Shown here piece by piece: positions 28,168 through 36,965 of a DNA stretch of 59,556 nucleotides (position 1 is its first letter; each line of letters starts with the position of its first letter). This DNA is from Frateuria terrea (lineage in GTDB: Bacteria > Pseudomonadota > Gammaproteobacteria > Xanthomonadales > Rhodanobacteraceae). The position numbers and the translations under genes are program-made. The notes beneath the pieces are model-generated. The model was not told the DNA's origin. It did no database searches and saw only the letters and a program-made list of their open reading frames with translations. The DNA lies in contig NZ_FOXL01000012.1 of assembly GCF_900115705.1 (NCBI RefSeq), positions 1 to 59,556 on the forward strand, given 5' to 3'.

Positions 28168-29268
28168 ATGGCGGACAAACTGCTGGGCATCTGGAACCAC
28201 CAGCCGTGGACGCGTCTGGGCGTCACGGTCGTCGTGGCACTGCTGGTCGCGATCGTGGTGCACCGGCTGGTGCGCGCGCTGCTCTGGCGCTTCAGCGACG
28301 GCCATCCGATGGCGCGCGAGATGCTCAGGCAGGCGCGCGCGCCGATGGGCTGGCTGGTGCCCCTGCTGGTCCTGGTGGTCGCGCTGCGCGCACGGCCGGA
28401 AGCGGCGCAATTGCACGTCATCCCCAGCGCCGAACAGGTACTGGTGATTGCGCTGATCGCGGTGGCGACGTGGCTGGGCGTGCGCTGTATCAATGCGGCG
28501 GAGTTCTTCTTCTGCCGGCGCTTCCCGGTCGACACCAAGGACAACCTGCGCGCGCGGCGCGTGCTTACGCAGGCGCGCGTGCTGGGACGCACCGGCTCGG
28601 TGCTGCTGATCCTGATCGGCCTGGCCGCCTGCCTGATGATGATCCCCGGCGTGCGCCAGATCGGCACCAGCCTGCTCGCCTCGGCGGGCCTGGCGGGACT
28701 GGCCGTGGGCCTCGCCGCCAAGCCGGTGCTGAGCAACCTGATCGCCGGCCTGCAGATCGCCATCACGCAGCCGATCCGCCTGGACGACGTAGTCATCATC
28801 GAAGGCGAGTGGGGGCGTATCGAGGAGATCACCGGCACCTACGTGGTAGTGCGCATCTGGGACGAGCGACGACTGGTCGTACCGCTGAACTGGTTCATCG
28901 AGAACCCGTTCCAGAACTGGACGCGCACCAGTTCGCAGCTGATCGGCACGGTGTTCCTGTGGCTCGACTACCGCGTGCCGCTGGAGCCGCTGCGCGAGGA
29001 GGTCAAACGGCTGTGCAAGGAGGCGCCGCAATGGGACGGCCGCGTGTGCGTGCTGCAGGTGACCGACACTACCGATCGCACGCTGCAGATACGCATCCTG
29101 GCCAGTTCGCCCGACTCGGGCAGCAACTTCGACCTGCGCTGCCACGTGCGCGAAGGGATGATCAAGTTCGTGCAGCAGCGTTACCCGGACAGCCTGCCGC
29201 GGATGCGGGCGGAGCTCCAGGAGTGGCCGGGGAAGACCGCCCCCGGACGCGACGGCCCGGCTGCCTGA
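28168..29268 (+). CDS. MscS-family mechanosensitive ion channel
   Basis: 366 residues. Hydrophobic segments at about 15-37, 57-74, 88-107 and 143-160 are followed by the pore-helix region at 166-200 (SAGLAGLAVGLAAKPVLSNL) and the beta domain (IRLDDVVIIEGEWGRIEEIT). It belongs to the small-conductance channels that release solutes on osmotic downshock, with two extra N-terminal helices relative to E. coli MscS. I prefer the ATG of MADKLLGIW; another ATG 48 bp upstream adds a Cys/Arg-rich stretch unlikely to be real. Convergent with the histidine kinase gene. Confidence 0.88.
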   Translation: MADKLLGIWNHQPWTRLGVTVVVALLVAIVVHRLVRALLWRFSDGHPMAREMLRQARAPMGWLVPLLVLVVALRARPEAAQLHVIPSAEQVLVIALIAVATWLGVRCINAAEFFFCRRFPVDTKDNLRARRVLTQARVLGRTGSVLLILIGLAACLMMIPGVRQIGTSLLASAGLAGLAVGLAAKPVLSNLIAGLQIAITQPIRLDDVVIIEGEWGRIEEITGTYVVVRIWDERRLVVPLNWFIENPFQNWTRTSSQLIGTVFLWLDYRVPLEPLREEVKRLCKEAPQWDGRVCVLQVTDTTDRTLQIRILASSPDSGSNFDLRCHVREGMIKFVQQRYPDSLPRMRAELQEWPGKTAPGRDGPAA

Positions 29269-29303
29269 GCTGCGGGGTTTGCGCCCGCTTCGCGGAACGT
29301 GCC

Positions 29304-30656
29304 TCAGCCGCCGCTCCACGTCAGCACGGCGCTGACCCTGCCGTCGTCCCATTCGAAATGCAGGCGCATGTCCAGTGCCTCGGCCGCGGCATGCGCGAGG
29401 GCCAGGCCCAGGCCGGCGTGCCCGGCATGCGGCAGCTGCTTGCGCCAGAAACGCTGGCCGAAACGCGCCAGGTCCGCCGGCTCCAGCCCGGGCGCCGCGT
29501 TGTCGATCCGCAGGCCGCCGGCATCCAGCGTGACATGCACCGTGTCCCCGGGCGGCGCATAGGCGCAGGCGTTGCCCAGCAGATTTCCGACGATCACTTC
29601 CAGCAACGCCGGGTCGGTGTGCAGGCTCGGCGGCGGCGTTCCTGCCACGGCGAGCGCTACGCCGCGTTGCGCCGCAGGCGCACGCCGGCGCTGGAACTGC
29701 CGCTCCAGCCAGGGCATGGAGTCCAGCGGCTGGCGCTGCGGCTGTTCCAGTCCCGATTGCAGGCGGGTGAGCAGCAGCAGCGCGGAGACGGTCGCTTCCA
29801 GCTCGGCGCCGATCTGGCCGATCTCGCCCAGGATCTGCTTGAGTTCGCGACCGCTGGGATAACGCGCCTCCACCTCGGCCAGCGCACGCAGTTCGGCCAG
29901 CCGCGTGCGCGTCTCATGCGCCAGGCCGCTGGCGAACTGGCGCTCGCGGGCGAGGCCGTCGTCCATCCGCGCGAGCACGTCGTTGAAGCGCGCCACCAGC
30001 GGGTCGAGCTCGCGCATGCCGCTGGCCGGCAGCCGCTGGCCCGGCGCGTGCGGGCCGATGTTGCGCATGCGCTCGGCCAGGGCGCGCACGGGGCGCAGGC
30101 CGCGGCGCACGATAAGCGGCACGGCCACCAGCGCGACCAGCATCGCCAGCGCCGGGCCGAGCACGAGGATCCAGTCCAGCGCGGTCAGCAGGCGATCGAA
30201 CGCGCGGCGGTCCTGCATGAACAACAGCGCGCAGCTGCGCGTGGGCGGGCCGGTGGCGGCCGGAGCCTGGAAGGCGAACATCACCGCGCCGAGCCGGCCG
30301 TGCCTGCGGGTAAGGCTGGCAAAGCGCGGCGTGGCGCCGGCAGCCTGCGGCCAGTCGGGAGGGACGGCCGGCGGCGGTGGCGAACTGCGCTGGGCGGGCA
30401 GGCCGGCGCAGCGCAGCTCGTACCAGGCGCGGTCGCCCGCCAGCAGCCCGGGCGGGGCATGCGGCGCGCCGGCGGCCTGTTCGATCTCCACCACCGTGGT
30501 CAGCGCCTGCGCCTGGGCCAGCAGGTTCTCGCGGAAGCGCGCTTCCATTGCCCGGTCGATGCGCCAGTCCATCAGCAGCGCGCCGCCGCCGAGCAGCGCC
30601 AGGCTGCTGGCCACCAGCAGCAGGGTGATGCGCGCGGCGAGCGAAGGCGGCTTCAC
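29304..30656 (-). CDS. Two-component sensor histidine kinase
   Basis: 450 residues. The GTG start at 30656 overlaps the response regulator stop (GTGA). Transmembrane helices at about 10-28 and 161-182 flank a roughly 130-residue periplasmic sensor region, and a HAMP-like linker follows (GLRPVRALAERM). The phosphoacceptor is His247 in FASGLAHETRTRL; the Pro of the usual HELRTPL motif is replaced by Arg. The N box (LLGNACAYAP), F box (FGQRFW) and G2 box (GHAGLGLALA) are present, so the ATPase domain looks intact. The signal is unknown. Confidence 0.9.
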   Translation of the reverse strand: MKPPSLAARITLLLVASSLALLGGGALLMDWRIDRAMEARFRENLLAQAQALTTVVEIEQAAGAPHAPPGLLAGDRAWYELRCAGLPAQRSSPPPPAVPPDWPQAAGATPRFASLTRRHGRLGAVMFAFQAPAATGPPTRSCALLFMQDRRAFDRLLTALDWILVLGPALAMLVALVAVPLIVRRGLRPVRALAERMRNIGPHAPGQRLPASGMRELDPLVARFNDVLARMDDGLARERQFASGLAHETRTRLAELRALAEVEARYPSGRELKQILGEIGQIGAELEATVSALLLLTRLQSGLEQPQRQPLDSMPWLERQFQRRRAPAAQRGVALAVAGTPPPSLHTDPALLEVIVGNLLGNACAYAPPGDTVHVTLDAGGLRIDNAAPGLEPADLARFGQRFWRKQLPHAGHAGLGLALAHAAAEALDMRLHFEWDDGRVSAVLTWSGG

Positions 30657-31318
30657 GGGATCAGGTAGCCGGCGCCGCGGCGGGTCTCGATCAGGCCGGC
30701 CAGGCCCGCGGCGTCGAGCTTGCGGCGCAGGCCGAACACCAGCACTTCGACGCTGCGGTCGGACACCTCGGTGTCGCTGCCGGCGGTGCGCTCGAGAATT
30801 TCCTGGCGCGTAAAGGCGCGCCCGCGGTGGCGCAGCAGCAGGCCCAGTACGGCGAACTCGCGTGGGGTGAGCGGCAGCGGCTGGCCGTCCACGCTGGCGC
30901 AATGGGCCAGCGGATCCCACGCCAGCGCACCGTGGCTGAGCACCACCGGCTGCGCCTGCAGCGGACGGCGTGCCAGCGCGTGCAGGCGGGCGATGAGCTC
31001 GTCGAAGGCGAAAGGCTTGACCAGGTAGTCATCCGCGCCGGCGTTGAGCGCCTCGATCCGGTCGCGGACCTGGTCGCGCGCGGACAGCACCAATACGCGA
31101 GGCCGGCGCCCGCCGGAGGGCATCGAGCGCAGCACGCCAAGGCCGTCCAGCCGCGGCAGCATCAGGTCCAGCACGACCAGTTCGTAATCGTAGCTGGCCA
31201 GGAAACCCTTGGCCTCGATCCCGTCGGCGGCAGCGTCGACGGTGAATCCGGCCCCGCGCAGGCCATGCTGCAGGGTGGTGCGCAGGCGTTCGGAGTCTTC
31301 CACCAGCAGAAGTTTCAT
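30653..31318 (-). CDS. OmpR-family response regulator
   Basis: 221 residues. Receiver domain at residues 1-115 with acidic residues Glu7-Asp8, phosphoacceptor Asp51 (VVLDLMLPRLDG) and Lys101 (LVKPFAF). A winged-helix DNA-binding domain spans about 125-220 (LTPREFAVLGLLLRHRGRAF, ETRRGAGYL). First gene of the pair; the sensor overlaps its stop by 4 bp. Targets cannot be inferred from the neighbours, a channel gene on one side and rng on the other. Confidence 0.93.
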   Translation of the reverse strand: MKLLLVEDSERLRTTLQHGLRGAGFTVDAAADGIEAKGFLASYDYELVVLDLMLPRLDGLGVLRSMPSGGRRPRVLVLSARDQVRDRIEALNAGADDYLVKPFAFDELIARLHALARRPLQAQPVVLSHGALAWDPLAHCASVDGQPLPLTPREFAVLGLLLRHRGRAFTRQEILERTAGSDTEVSDRSVEVLVFGLRRKLDAAGLAGLIETRRGAGYLIP

Positions 31319-31408
31319 GGGGCGCCAGTCTAGCCAAAACGGGGCCGGCTCCGGCCCACCGCCCCGCTCGCCGGCTGAAGCCCACCCTACGGGGCATGCG
31401 CCGCCGCA

Positions 31409-31438
31409 TCGACAGTTTGCGCACCCAACGGCTATAAA
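31409..31438 (+). promoter_or_regulatory. Sigma-70 promoter of rng
   Basis: TCGACA (31409-31414) matches the -35 consensus at five of six positions and TATAAA (31433-31438) the -10 at five of six, with an 18-bp spacer. The predicted start near 31445 leaves a leader of about 17 nt with a GGGGGTAGG Shine-Dalgarno before the GTG. It could drive rng and yhdP. Confidence 0.75.
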
Positions 31439-31461
31439 GACCCGAGTCAGCGGGGGTAGGT

Positions 31462-32940
31462 GTGAGCGAAGAGATCCTGATCAACGTAACGCCCCGTGAA
31501 ACCCGCGTGGGCGTGGTCGAGAACGGCATGCTGCAGGAGGTGCACGTCGAGCGCGCCTCCCGTCGCGGCTACGTGGGCAACGTGTACAAGGGCCGCGTGC
31601 AGCGGGTGATGCCCGGCATGCAGGCGGTGTTCGTGGAGATCGGGCTGGAGCGCGCCGCGTTCCTGCACGCCTCGGACATCGTGCGTCCGCCGCTGCCCGA
31701 AGGCGCCGAGCCGCACGGCAATGGCCACACGACCCCCTCGATCAGCGAACTGGTGCACGAGGGCCAGGAGATCGTGGTGCAGGTGGTCAAGGACCCGATC
31801 GGCACCAAGGGCGCGCGGCTGTCCACCCACCTGTCGATCCCATCGCGCTACCTGGTGCTGCTGCCGCACGCGCGCACGCTGGGCATCTCCGCGCGCATCG
31901 AGGACGAGGACGAACGTGCCCGCCTGAAAGAGGTGCTGGGCGGCCTGATCGGCGAGGACAACCGCCTGGGCTACATCGTGCGCACCAACGCCGAAGGGCA
32001 GTCGGCCGAGTCGCTGGCGTTCGACGTGACCTACCTGAGCAAGGTATGGCGCGTGGTGCAGGAGAACATCGCCAGGGCGAAAGTCGGCGAGCGCGTCTAC
32101 GAGGAATTGTCGCTGCCGCTGCGCAGCCTGCGCGACATGCTCACCGACGACATCGAGAAGGTGCGCGTGGACTCGCGCGAGACGCACGACAAAGTAGTCA
32201 AGTTCGTGCACAAGTTCATGCCCAGCCTGGACGACCGCATCGAGCACTACACCGGCGAGCGGCCGATCTTCGACCTCTACGGCGTGGAGGACGAGATCCA
32301 GCGCGCGATGAAGAAGGAGGTGCCGCTGAAGTCCGGTGGCTACCTGATCGTCGACCAGACCGAGGCGATGACCACGATCGACGTCAACACCGGCGGCTAC
32401 CTGGGCACGCGCAACCTGGAGGAGACCGTCTACCGCACCAATCTGGAGGCCGCGCAGGCGGCGGCGCGGCAGCTGCGGCTGCGCAACCTGGGCGGCATCA
32501 TCATCATCGATTTCATCGACATGAACGACGAGGAGCACAAGCGTCAGGTGATCCGCATGCTGGAGAAGGGCCTCGCCCGCGACCACGCCAAGACCACCGT
32601 CTACCCGATGTCGGCGCTGGGGCTGGTCGAGATGACCCGCAAGCGCACCACCGAAAGCCTGGAGCGCCAGCTGTGCGAGCCGTGCCCGGCCTGCGGCGGG
32701 CGCGGCACGGTGAAGACGTCCGAAACGGTAACCTACGAAATCTTCCGCGAGATCACCCGCGCGGTGCGACAGTTCAATGCCGAGAAGCTGCTGGTGATGG
32801 CCAGCCCCAAGGTCGTCTCGCGCATTCTCGAAGAGGAATCCGCCGCCGTCGCCGAACTGGAGGAGTTCATCTCCAAGAGCATACGCTTCCAGCCGGAAGA
32901 GCATTACTCGCAGGAACAATTCGATGTGGTCTTGCTGTAA
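31462..32940 (+). CDS. rng: Ribonuclease G
   Basis: Single-strand endoribonuclease of the RNase E/G family, maturing the 5' end of 16S rRNA and turning over mRNA. 492 residues (E. coli 489). An N-terminal S1 domain at about 36-125 (RGYVGNVYKGRVQRVMPGMQ) is followed by the 5' sensor and DNase I-like catalytic core (MTTIDVNTGGYLGTRN, IIIIDFIDM) and the zinc-link CPACGGRG near residue 410. The long RNase E C-terminal scaffold is absent, which favours RNase G. GTG start at 31462. It is followed by yhdP as in many gammaproteobacteria. Confidence 0.94.
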   Translation: MSEEILINVTPRETRVGVVENGMLQEVHVERASRRGYVGNVYKGRVQRVMPGMQAVFVEIGLERAAFLHASDIVRPPLPEGAEPHGNGHTTPSISELVHEGQEIVVQVVKDPIGTKGARLSTHLSIPSRYLVLLPHARTLGISARIEDEDERARLKEVLGGLIGEDNRLGYIVRTNAEGQSAESLAFDVTYLSKVWRVVQENIARAKVGERVYEELSLPLRSLRDMLTDDIEKVRVDSRETHDKVVKFVHKFMPSLDDRIEHYTGERPIFDLYGVEDEIQRAMKKEVPLKSGGYLIVDQTEAMTTIDVNTGGYLGTRNLEETVYRTNLEAAQAAARQLRLRNLGGIIIIDFIDMNDEEHKRQVIRMLEKGLARDHAKTTVYPMSALGLVEMTRKRTTESLERQLCEPCPACGGRGTVKTSETVTYEIFREITRAVRQFNAEKLLVMASPKVVSRILEEESAAVAELEEFISKSIRFQPEEHYSQEQFDVVLL

Positions 32941-32979
32941 GCGAAGGATTGCCCGCAACGCCGCCCAGGACGGAACGAG

Positions 32980-35900
32980 GTGAACGCGCGCTGGCGACAG
33001 CGCCTGCACCTGGCATTGCGCGCGCTTGGCTGGAGCGCCGGCATCGTGGTGGTCGCATTGGCCGTGCTGGTGGCGCTGGCGCAACTGCTGCTGCCGCTGC
33101 TGGCGCGGCACCCGCAATGGGTCGCGGCACAGCTCTCCGAACGGCTGCACCGGCCGGTGAGGTTCGCCTCGATGGAAGGTTACTGGCGCGGTTCGGGTCC
33201 CCTGTTCGTGATGCGCGACGTGACCATCGGCCCCGGCCCCGGGGGTGGCAGCCCGCTGCGCCTGCCCGAGTCCCAGCTCAAGATCGATTTCGGCAGCTGG
33301 CTGTTGCCCTCGCGGCACCTGCTCGACCTGCGCGCGCGTGGCCTGGAGCTGGAGCTGAGCCACGACGCGCAGGGCCGCTGGCACGTCAACGGTATCGGCG
33401 GCCCGCAAGGTGGCGCGCGCCAGGACTTCTCGATGGGGCCGGTCTCGCTGGGTATCTGGCTGCGTGACCTGCGACTGGTCGTCACCGACGAGGCCAGCGG
33501 CCGCCGTTACGCGGTATTGGCCGACCAGTTGCGGCTGAGCCGGCAGGGTGACCGCGTGCGCTTCGGCGTAGTGCTGCAGCGCGAAGGCACCCACGGCCAG
33601 TGGCATGGCGCCGGCAGCTTCCACGAAGACGGCAGCGCCGGCCAGCTGTGGCTTGCCGGTGACCGGCTCGACCTGCGCGCGCTGCTCGGTGACGTGGCGA
33701 TGGACGGCTACACCGCCAAAAGCGGCAGCGGCAACCTGGCCGCCTGGCTGGACTGGCAGGACCGCAAGCTGGTCCACGCCACACTGCGCTTCGACCTCGC
33801 CAACCTCACCATCGAAGGGCCGGCGGGAACCGCCCGGGTGCCCGCCCTTCGCGGCCTGGCCGGCATCAGCCAGCGTGCCGACGGCTATGACGTGCGCTAC
33901 ACGGCCGACGACGGCGGAGCCTTGGCGATCGCCCTGCACCAGCCCGACGGGCCGCTGCACGTGGGCCTGGTCGCGCGCAATCTGGAGCTGGCGCCGTTGT
34001 TGCCGTGGCTGGCACTCAAGCCGGATCTCTCACCCGGGCTCGGTGCCTGGCTGGGGGGCGGGCACCCGCGCGCCCGGATCATGCAGGCGGCGCTGCAGTG
34101 GTCGCGCGCCGACGGCGTGCAGTATCTGCAAGCCGCGTTCGCCGGCGCCGGCATCGATGCGGTCGGTAAGTTGCCAGGCATCAGCCGCCTCGACGGCCAC
34201 CTTCGCGGTGATGCGGAAGGCCTCGCGCTGGAATGGCCGGCGCAGGCGACCGTGATCGACCTCGCGGGGTTTCGCAACCCGTTGGCGCTGTCCCGGCTGG
34301 CCGGCACCGTGGCGGCGTGGCATGCCGATGGGGCGTGGCAGGTCGGTGTCGATCCGCTGGTTTTCGAGGGCGAGGGCTACGCTGGAAGCGCGCGCGGCAC
34401 GATCGGGCTGCCTGACGATGGCGGGCGGCCGTTCCTCGACCTCTATGCGCACGTCGACCACGCGCAGGTGGTGGCGGCCAAGCAGTTCTGGCCGGTCCAC
34501 TCGATGTCGCCCCATGCCATTCAATGGCTGGACCGCGCACTGGTTGCCGGCACGGTGGACGAGGGCGACCTGGTCGTGCGCGGCAGCCTCGCCGACTGGC
34601 CGTTCCACCACAACGAAGGCCGCTTCGAGGCGCACGCCCGGATCAGCGGGCTTACCCTCGATTACGGCGCGGACTGGCCCCAGGCCAGTGGCGTGGACGT
34701 CGAGGCGAGTTTCGTCGACAACGGCATGCTGGCCGAGGCCAGAGGCGGGCAATCGCTCGGTATCAAGCTCGATCACGCGGTCGCGCTGATCCCGGATTTT
34801 TCCGACACCACGGTCGACCTCAACGCGCAGGGCAGCGGCAGCGGCGCCAGCCTGCTCGCGTTCCTGCAGCAGAGCCCGATTGCCCGCCACGAGGCCGACA
34901 CGCTGGCCAAGCTGCGCCTGGGCGGCAGCGGCACGTTCGGCTTCCACCTGTCGCTGCCGGTGAAGGACGCAAAAGCGATGCGCCTCGAAGGCAGCGCACA
35001 GCTGAAGGACATGGACGTGGACGCGCCCGAGTGGAGGCTTGCGCTGGGCAAGCTGGGCGGTCCGGTCAGTTTCGACGCCCACGGAGTGCACGCCGGCCCC
35101 CTCGCCGGCAGCTTCCGTGGCCAACCCTCGTCGCTGGACCTGGCGATCGCCGATGCCACCGGCCGGCCGGGTACCGTGCTCTCGGCGCGGCTGCAGGGCC
35201 GCTACGCCATCGGCGAACTGGTGCAGGGTTACCCGCAGCTGGAGTGGCTGGGCGCCGCGGCCGAAGGGCGCAGCGACTACACGCTCGGCCTCGACATCGC
35301 CCATGGCAGCGGCGACACGCTGGTGCAGACGCTCAGCGCCGACAGCACGTTGGCCGGCACTACGCTGAAGCTGCCGGTGCCGCTGTCCAAGTCCGCCGGT
35401 GGCACGTTGCCCTTGCACCTGACGCTCGGCTTGCCGGTGAACGGCGCCAGCCTCGAGGTGGCCATGGGAGAGGTGATGCGCGCGCGCTTCCGCCTGCCGA
35501 CGGGGGACACCCAGTCGCTGGCCGCCACCATCGCCTTCGGCGACGCCATGCCCGACAGCCTGCCGGACAAGGGCCTGCGCATCCGCGGCCATGCCGCCGA
35601 GCTGGACGTCTCCGGCTGGGTGCAGCACGCGGTCGCCGGCAGCAGCGGCAACGGTCCCGGGCTGGAGAGCATTGACGTCAGCGCCGACCGCGCGCTCGTG
35701 TTCGAACACGACTTCCCCAACATGCACATCAAGGCCGTGCCCGAGCCGGATGCGTTGTCCATCGACGCGGACAGCCCGGCGCTGGCGGGCCACGTGGACG
35801 TACCGGCCACCGACCTGCGCAAACGCGGCATCACTGCCCGCCTGCAGCGCCTGTACTGGACGCAGGTCGCGCCGCAGCCCGCCGCCGGCAAGCCGGCGAA

Positions 35901-36870
35901 GGGCGGGCAGCCGAAGGGCGCTGCGTCCGGACAGCCGCCCGCCGCCACCGCGCCGGCCCGCGCCGAGGCGGCGGCCAATCCGGCCGCCACCGGCATCGAT
36001 CCGGCCTCGCTGCCCCCCTTCCATCTGTGGGTCGGCGACCTGCGCCTGGGCGCCGCCAAACTCGGCGAGGCGCGGCTGGAAACCTGGCCGACCGCGCAGG
36101 GCATGCACATCGACCAGCTGCGTGCATTGTCCAGGAGCGTGCAGCTCAATGCCGGCGGCGACTGGAACGGCGATGCGCAGGACAGCCACACGCACATGCG
36201 CATCGACTTCTCGGCACAGGACCTGGGCAGCATGCTCACCGCCTTCGGCTACGAGGGCCTGTTCACCGGCGGCAAGACCCACGCCGTGCTCGATGCGCGC
36301 TGGCCGGGCGCGCCCACCTCGTTCGCACTGCCCACGATGGACGGCACGCTCGGCATCGACGTCAGCAACGGCCGCATTCCCGAGGTCGGCCCCGGCGTGG
36401 GCCGGCTGTTCGGCCTGGTCTCGGTGGCCGAACTGCCGCGCCGGCTCACGCTCGATTTCGGCGACGTGTTCGGCAAGGGCCTGGGCTTCGATTCGATCAA
36501 GGGCGACTTCCGCTTCGCCGACGGCAATGCCACCACCGACAACCTGAAGATCCGCGGCCCGGCCGCCGACATCGACATCAGCGGGCGTACCGGCCTGCGC
36601 GCGCGCGACTACGACCAGCAGGTCTACGTGATGCCGCACGTGGGCAACAGCCTGCCGGTGGTGGGCGCGGTGGTCGCCGGGCCGGTCGGTGCGGCCGCCG
36701 GCTTCGCCGTGCAGGGGCTGCTCGGCAAGGGGCTGAACAAGGCTGCCAGCGCGCGCTACCACGTCAGCGGCAGCTGGGAAAAACCCGTCTTCACGCTGGT
36801 CGAGAAACACGAGGCGCAACCGGCGGCACCCAGCTCGGCGCCGGCGCCAGCGACCAGTACGGCGCACTGA
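32980..36870 (+). CDS. yhdP: AsmA-family phospholipid transport protein YhdP
   Basis: 1296 residues, a very large inner-membrane-anchored protein. One N-terminal hydrophobic helix at about 13-38 is followed by a long periplasmic repeat-groove region and a C-terminal AsmA-type segment (DGTLGIDVSNGRIPEVGPGV, GLVSVAELPRRLTLDFGDVF). In E. coli, YhdP, TamB and YdbH carry phospholipids from the inner to the outer membrane. A Pro/Ala-rich insert at about residues 965-1005 looks like a linker. GTG start 39 bp after rng; tldD follows, giving the conserved order rng-yhdP-tldD. Confidence 0.92.
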   Translation: MNARWRQRLHLALRALGWSAGIVVVALAVLVALAQLLLPLLARHPQWVAAQLSERLHRPVRFASMEGYWRGSGPLFVMRDVTIGPGPGGGSPLRLPESQLKIDFGSWLLPSRHLLDLRARGLELELSHDAQGRWHVNGIGGPQGGARQDFSMGPVSLGIWLRDLRLVVTDEASGRRYAVLADQLRLSRQGDRVRFGVVLQREGTHGQWHGAGSFHEDGSAGQLWLAGDRLDLRALLGDVAMDGYTAKSGSGNLAAWLDWQDRKLVHATLRFDLANLTIEGPAGTARVPALRGLAGISQRADGYDVRYTADDGGALAIALHQPDGPLHVGLVARNLELAPLLPWLALKPDLSPGLGAWLGGGHPRARIMQAALQWSRADGVQYLQAAFAGAGIDAVGKLPGISRLDGHLRGDAEGLALEWPAQATVIDLAGFRNPLALSRLAGTVAAWHADGAWQVGVDPLVFEGEGYAGSARGTIGLPDDGGRPFLDLYAHVDHAQVVAAKQFWPVHSMSPHAIQWLDRALVAGTVDEGDLVVRGSLADWPFHHNEGRFEAHARISGLTLDYGADWPQASGVDVEASFVDNGMLAEARGGQSLGIKLDHAVALIPDFSDTTVDLNAQGSGSGASLLAFLQQSPIARHEADTLAKLRLGGSGTFGFHLSLPVKDAKAMRLEGSAQLKDMDVDAPEWRLALGKLGGPVSFDAHGVHAGPLAGSFRGQPSSLDLAIADATGRPGTVLSARLQGRYAIGELVQGYPQLEWLGAAAEGRSDYTLGLDIAHGSGDTLVQTLSADSTLAGTTLKLPVPLSKSAGGTLPLHLTLGLPVNGASLEVAMGEVMRARFRLPTGDTQSLAATIAFGDAMPDSLPDKGLRIRGHAAELDVSGWVQHAVAGSSGNGPGLESIDVSADRALVFEHDFPNMHIKAVPEPDALSIDADSPALAGHVDVPATDLRKRGITARLQRLYWTQVAPQPAAGKPAKGGQPKGAASGQPPAATAPARAEAAANPAATGIDPASLPPFHLWVGDLRLGAAKLGEARLETWPTAQGMHIDQLRALSRSVQLNAGGDWNGDAQDSHTHMRIDFSAQDLGSMLTAFGYEGLFTGGKTHAVLDARWPGAPTSFALPTMDGTLGIDVSNGRIPEVGPGVGRLFGLVSVAELPRRLTLDFGDVFGKGLGFDSIKGDFRFADGNATTDNLKIRGPAADIDISGRTGLRARDYDQQVYVMPHVGNSLPVVGAVVAGPVGAAAGFAVQGLLGKGLNKAASARYHVSGSWEKPVFTLVEKHEAQPAAPSSAPAPATSTAH

Positions 36871-36886
36871 GCCGGCAGACGGGTTC

Positions 36887-36919
36887 GGCCGAGGCGCTTT
36901 CAAAGCGCCCCGCTCGGCC
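36887..36919 (+). terminator. Compound hairpin between yhdP and tldD
   Basis: An outer stem GGCCGAG/CTCGGCC (36887-36893 with 36913-36919) encloses an inner GGCGCTTT/AAAGCGCC hairpin. A T-rich stretch follows only 20 nt later (36938-36946, TTTATTTTTT), so termination is uncertain. Confidence 0.45.
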
Positions 36920-36965
36920 CCATGTGGGATAGTCACTTTATTTTTTCGCCAAGGTTGCCGGCTCC

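Noticed and set aside
27969-30668. An 899-codon plus-strand frame across the PP-loop, MscS and kinase genes
   Set aside because: It overlaps three well-supported genes in wrong frames or strand, and is Arg/Gln/Ala rich without motifs.
31360-31390. GGCTGAAGCCCACCCTAC segment upstream of rng as a xanthomonad palindromic repeat
   Set aside because: It resembles one arm of the known GGTGGGCTTCAGCCCACC-type repeat, but the second arm is not present here and there is no second copy in the window, so it is not annotated as a repeat.
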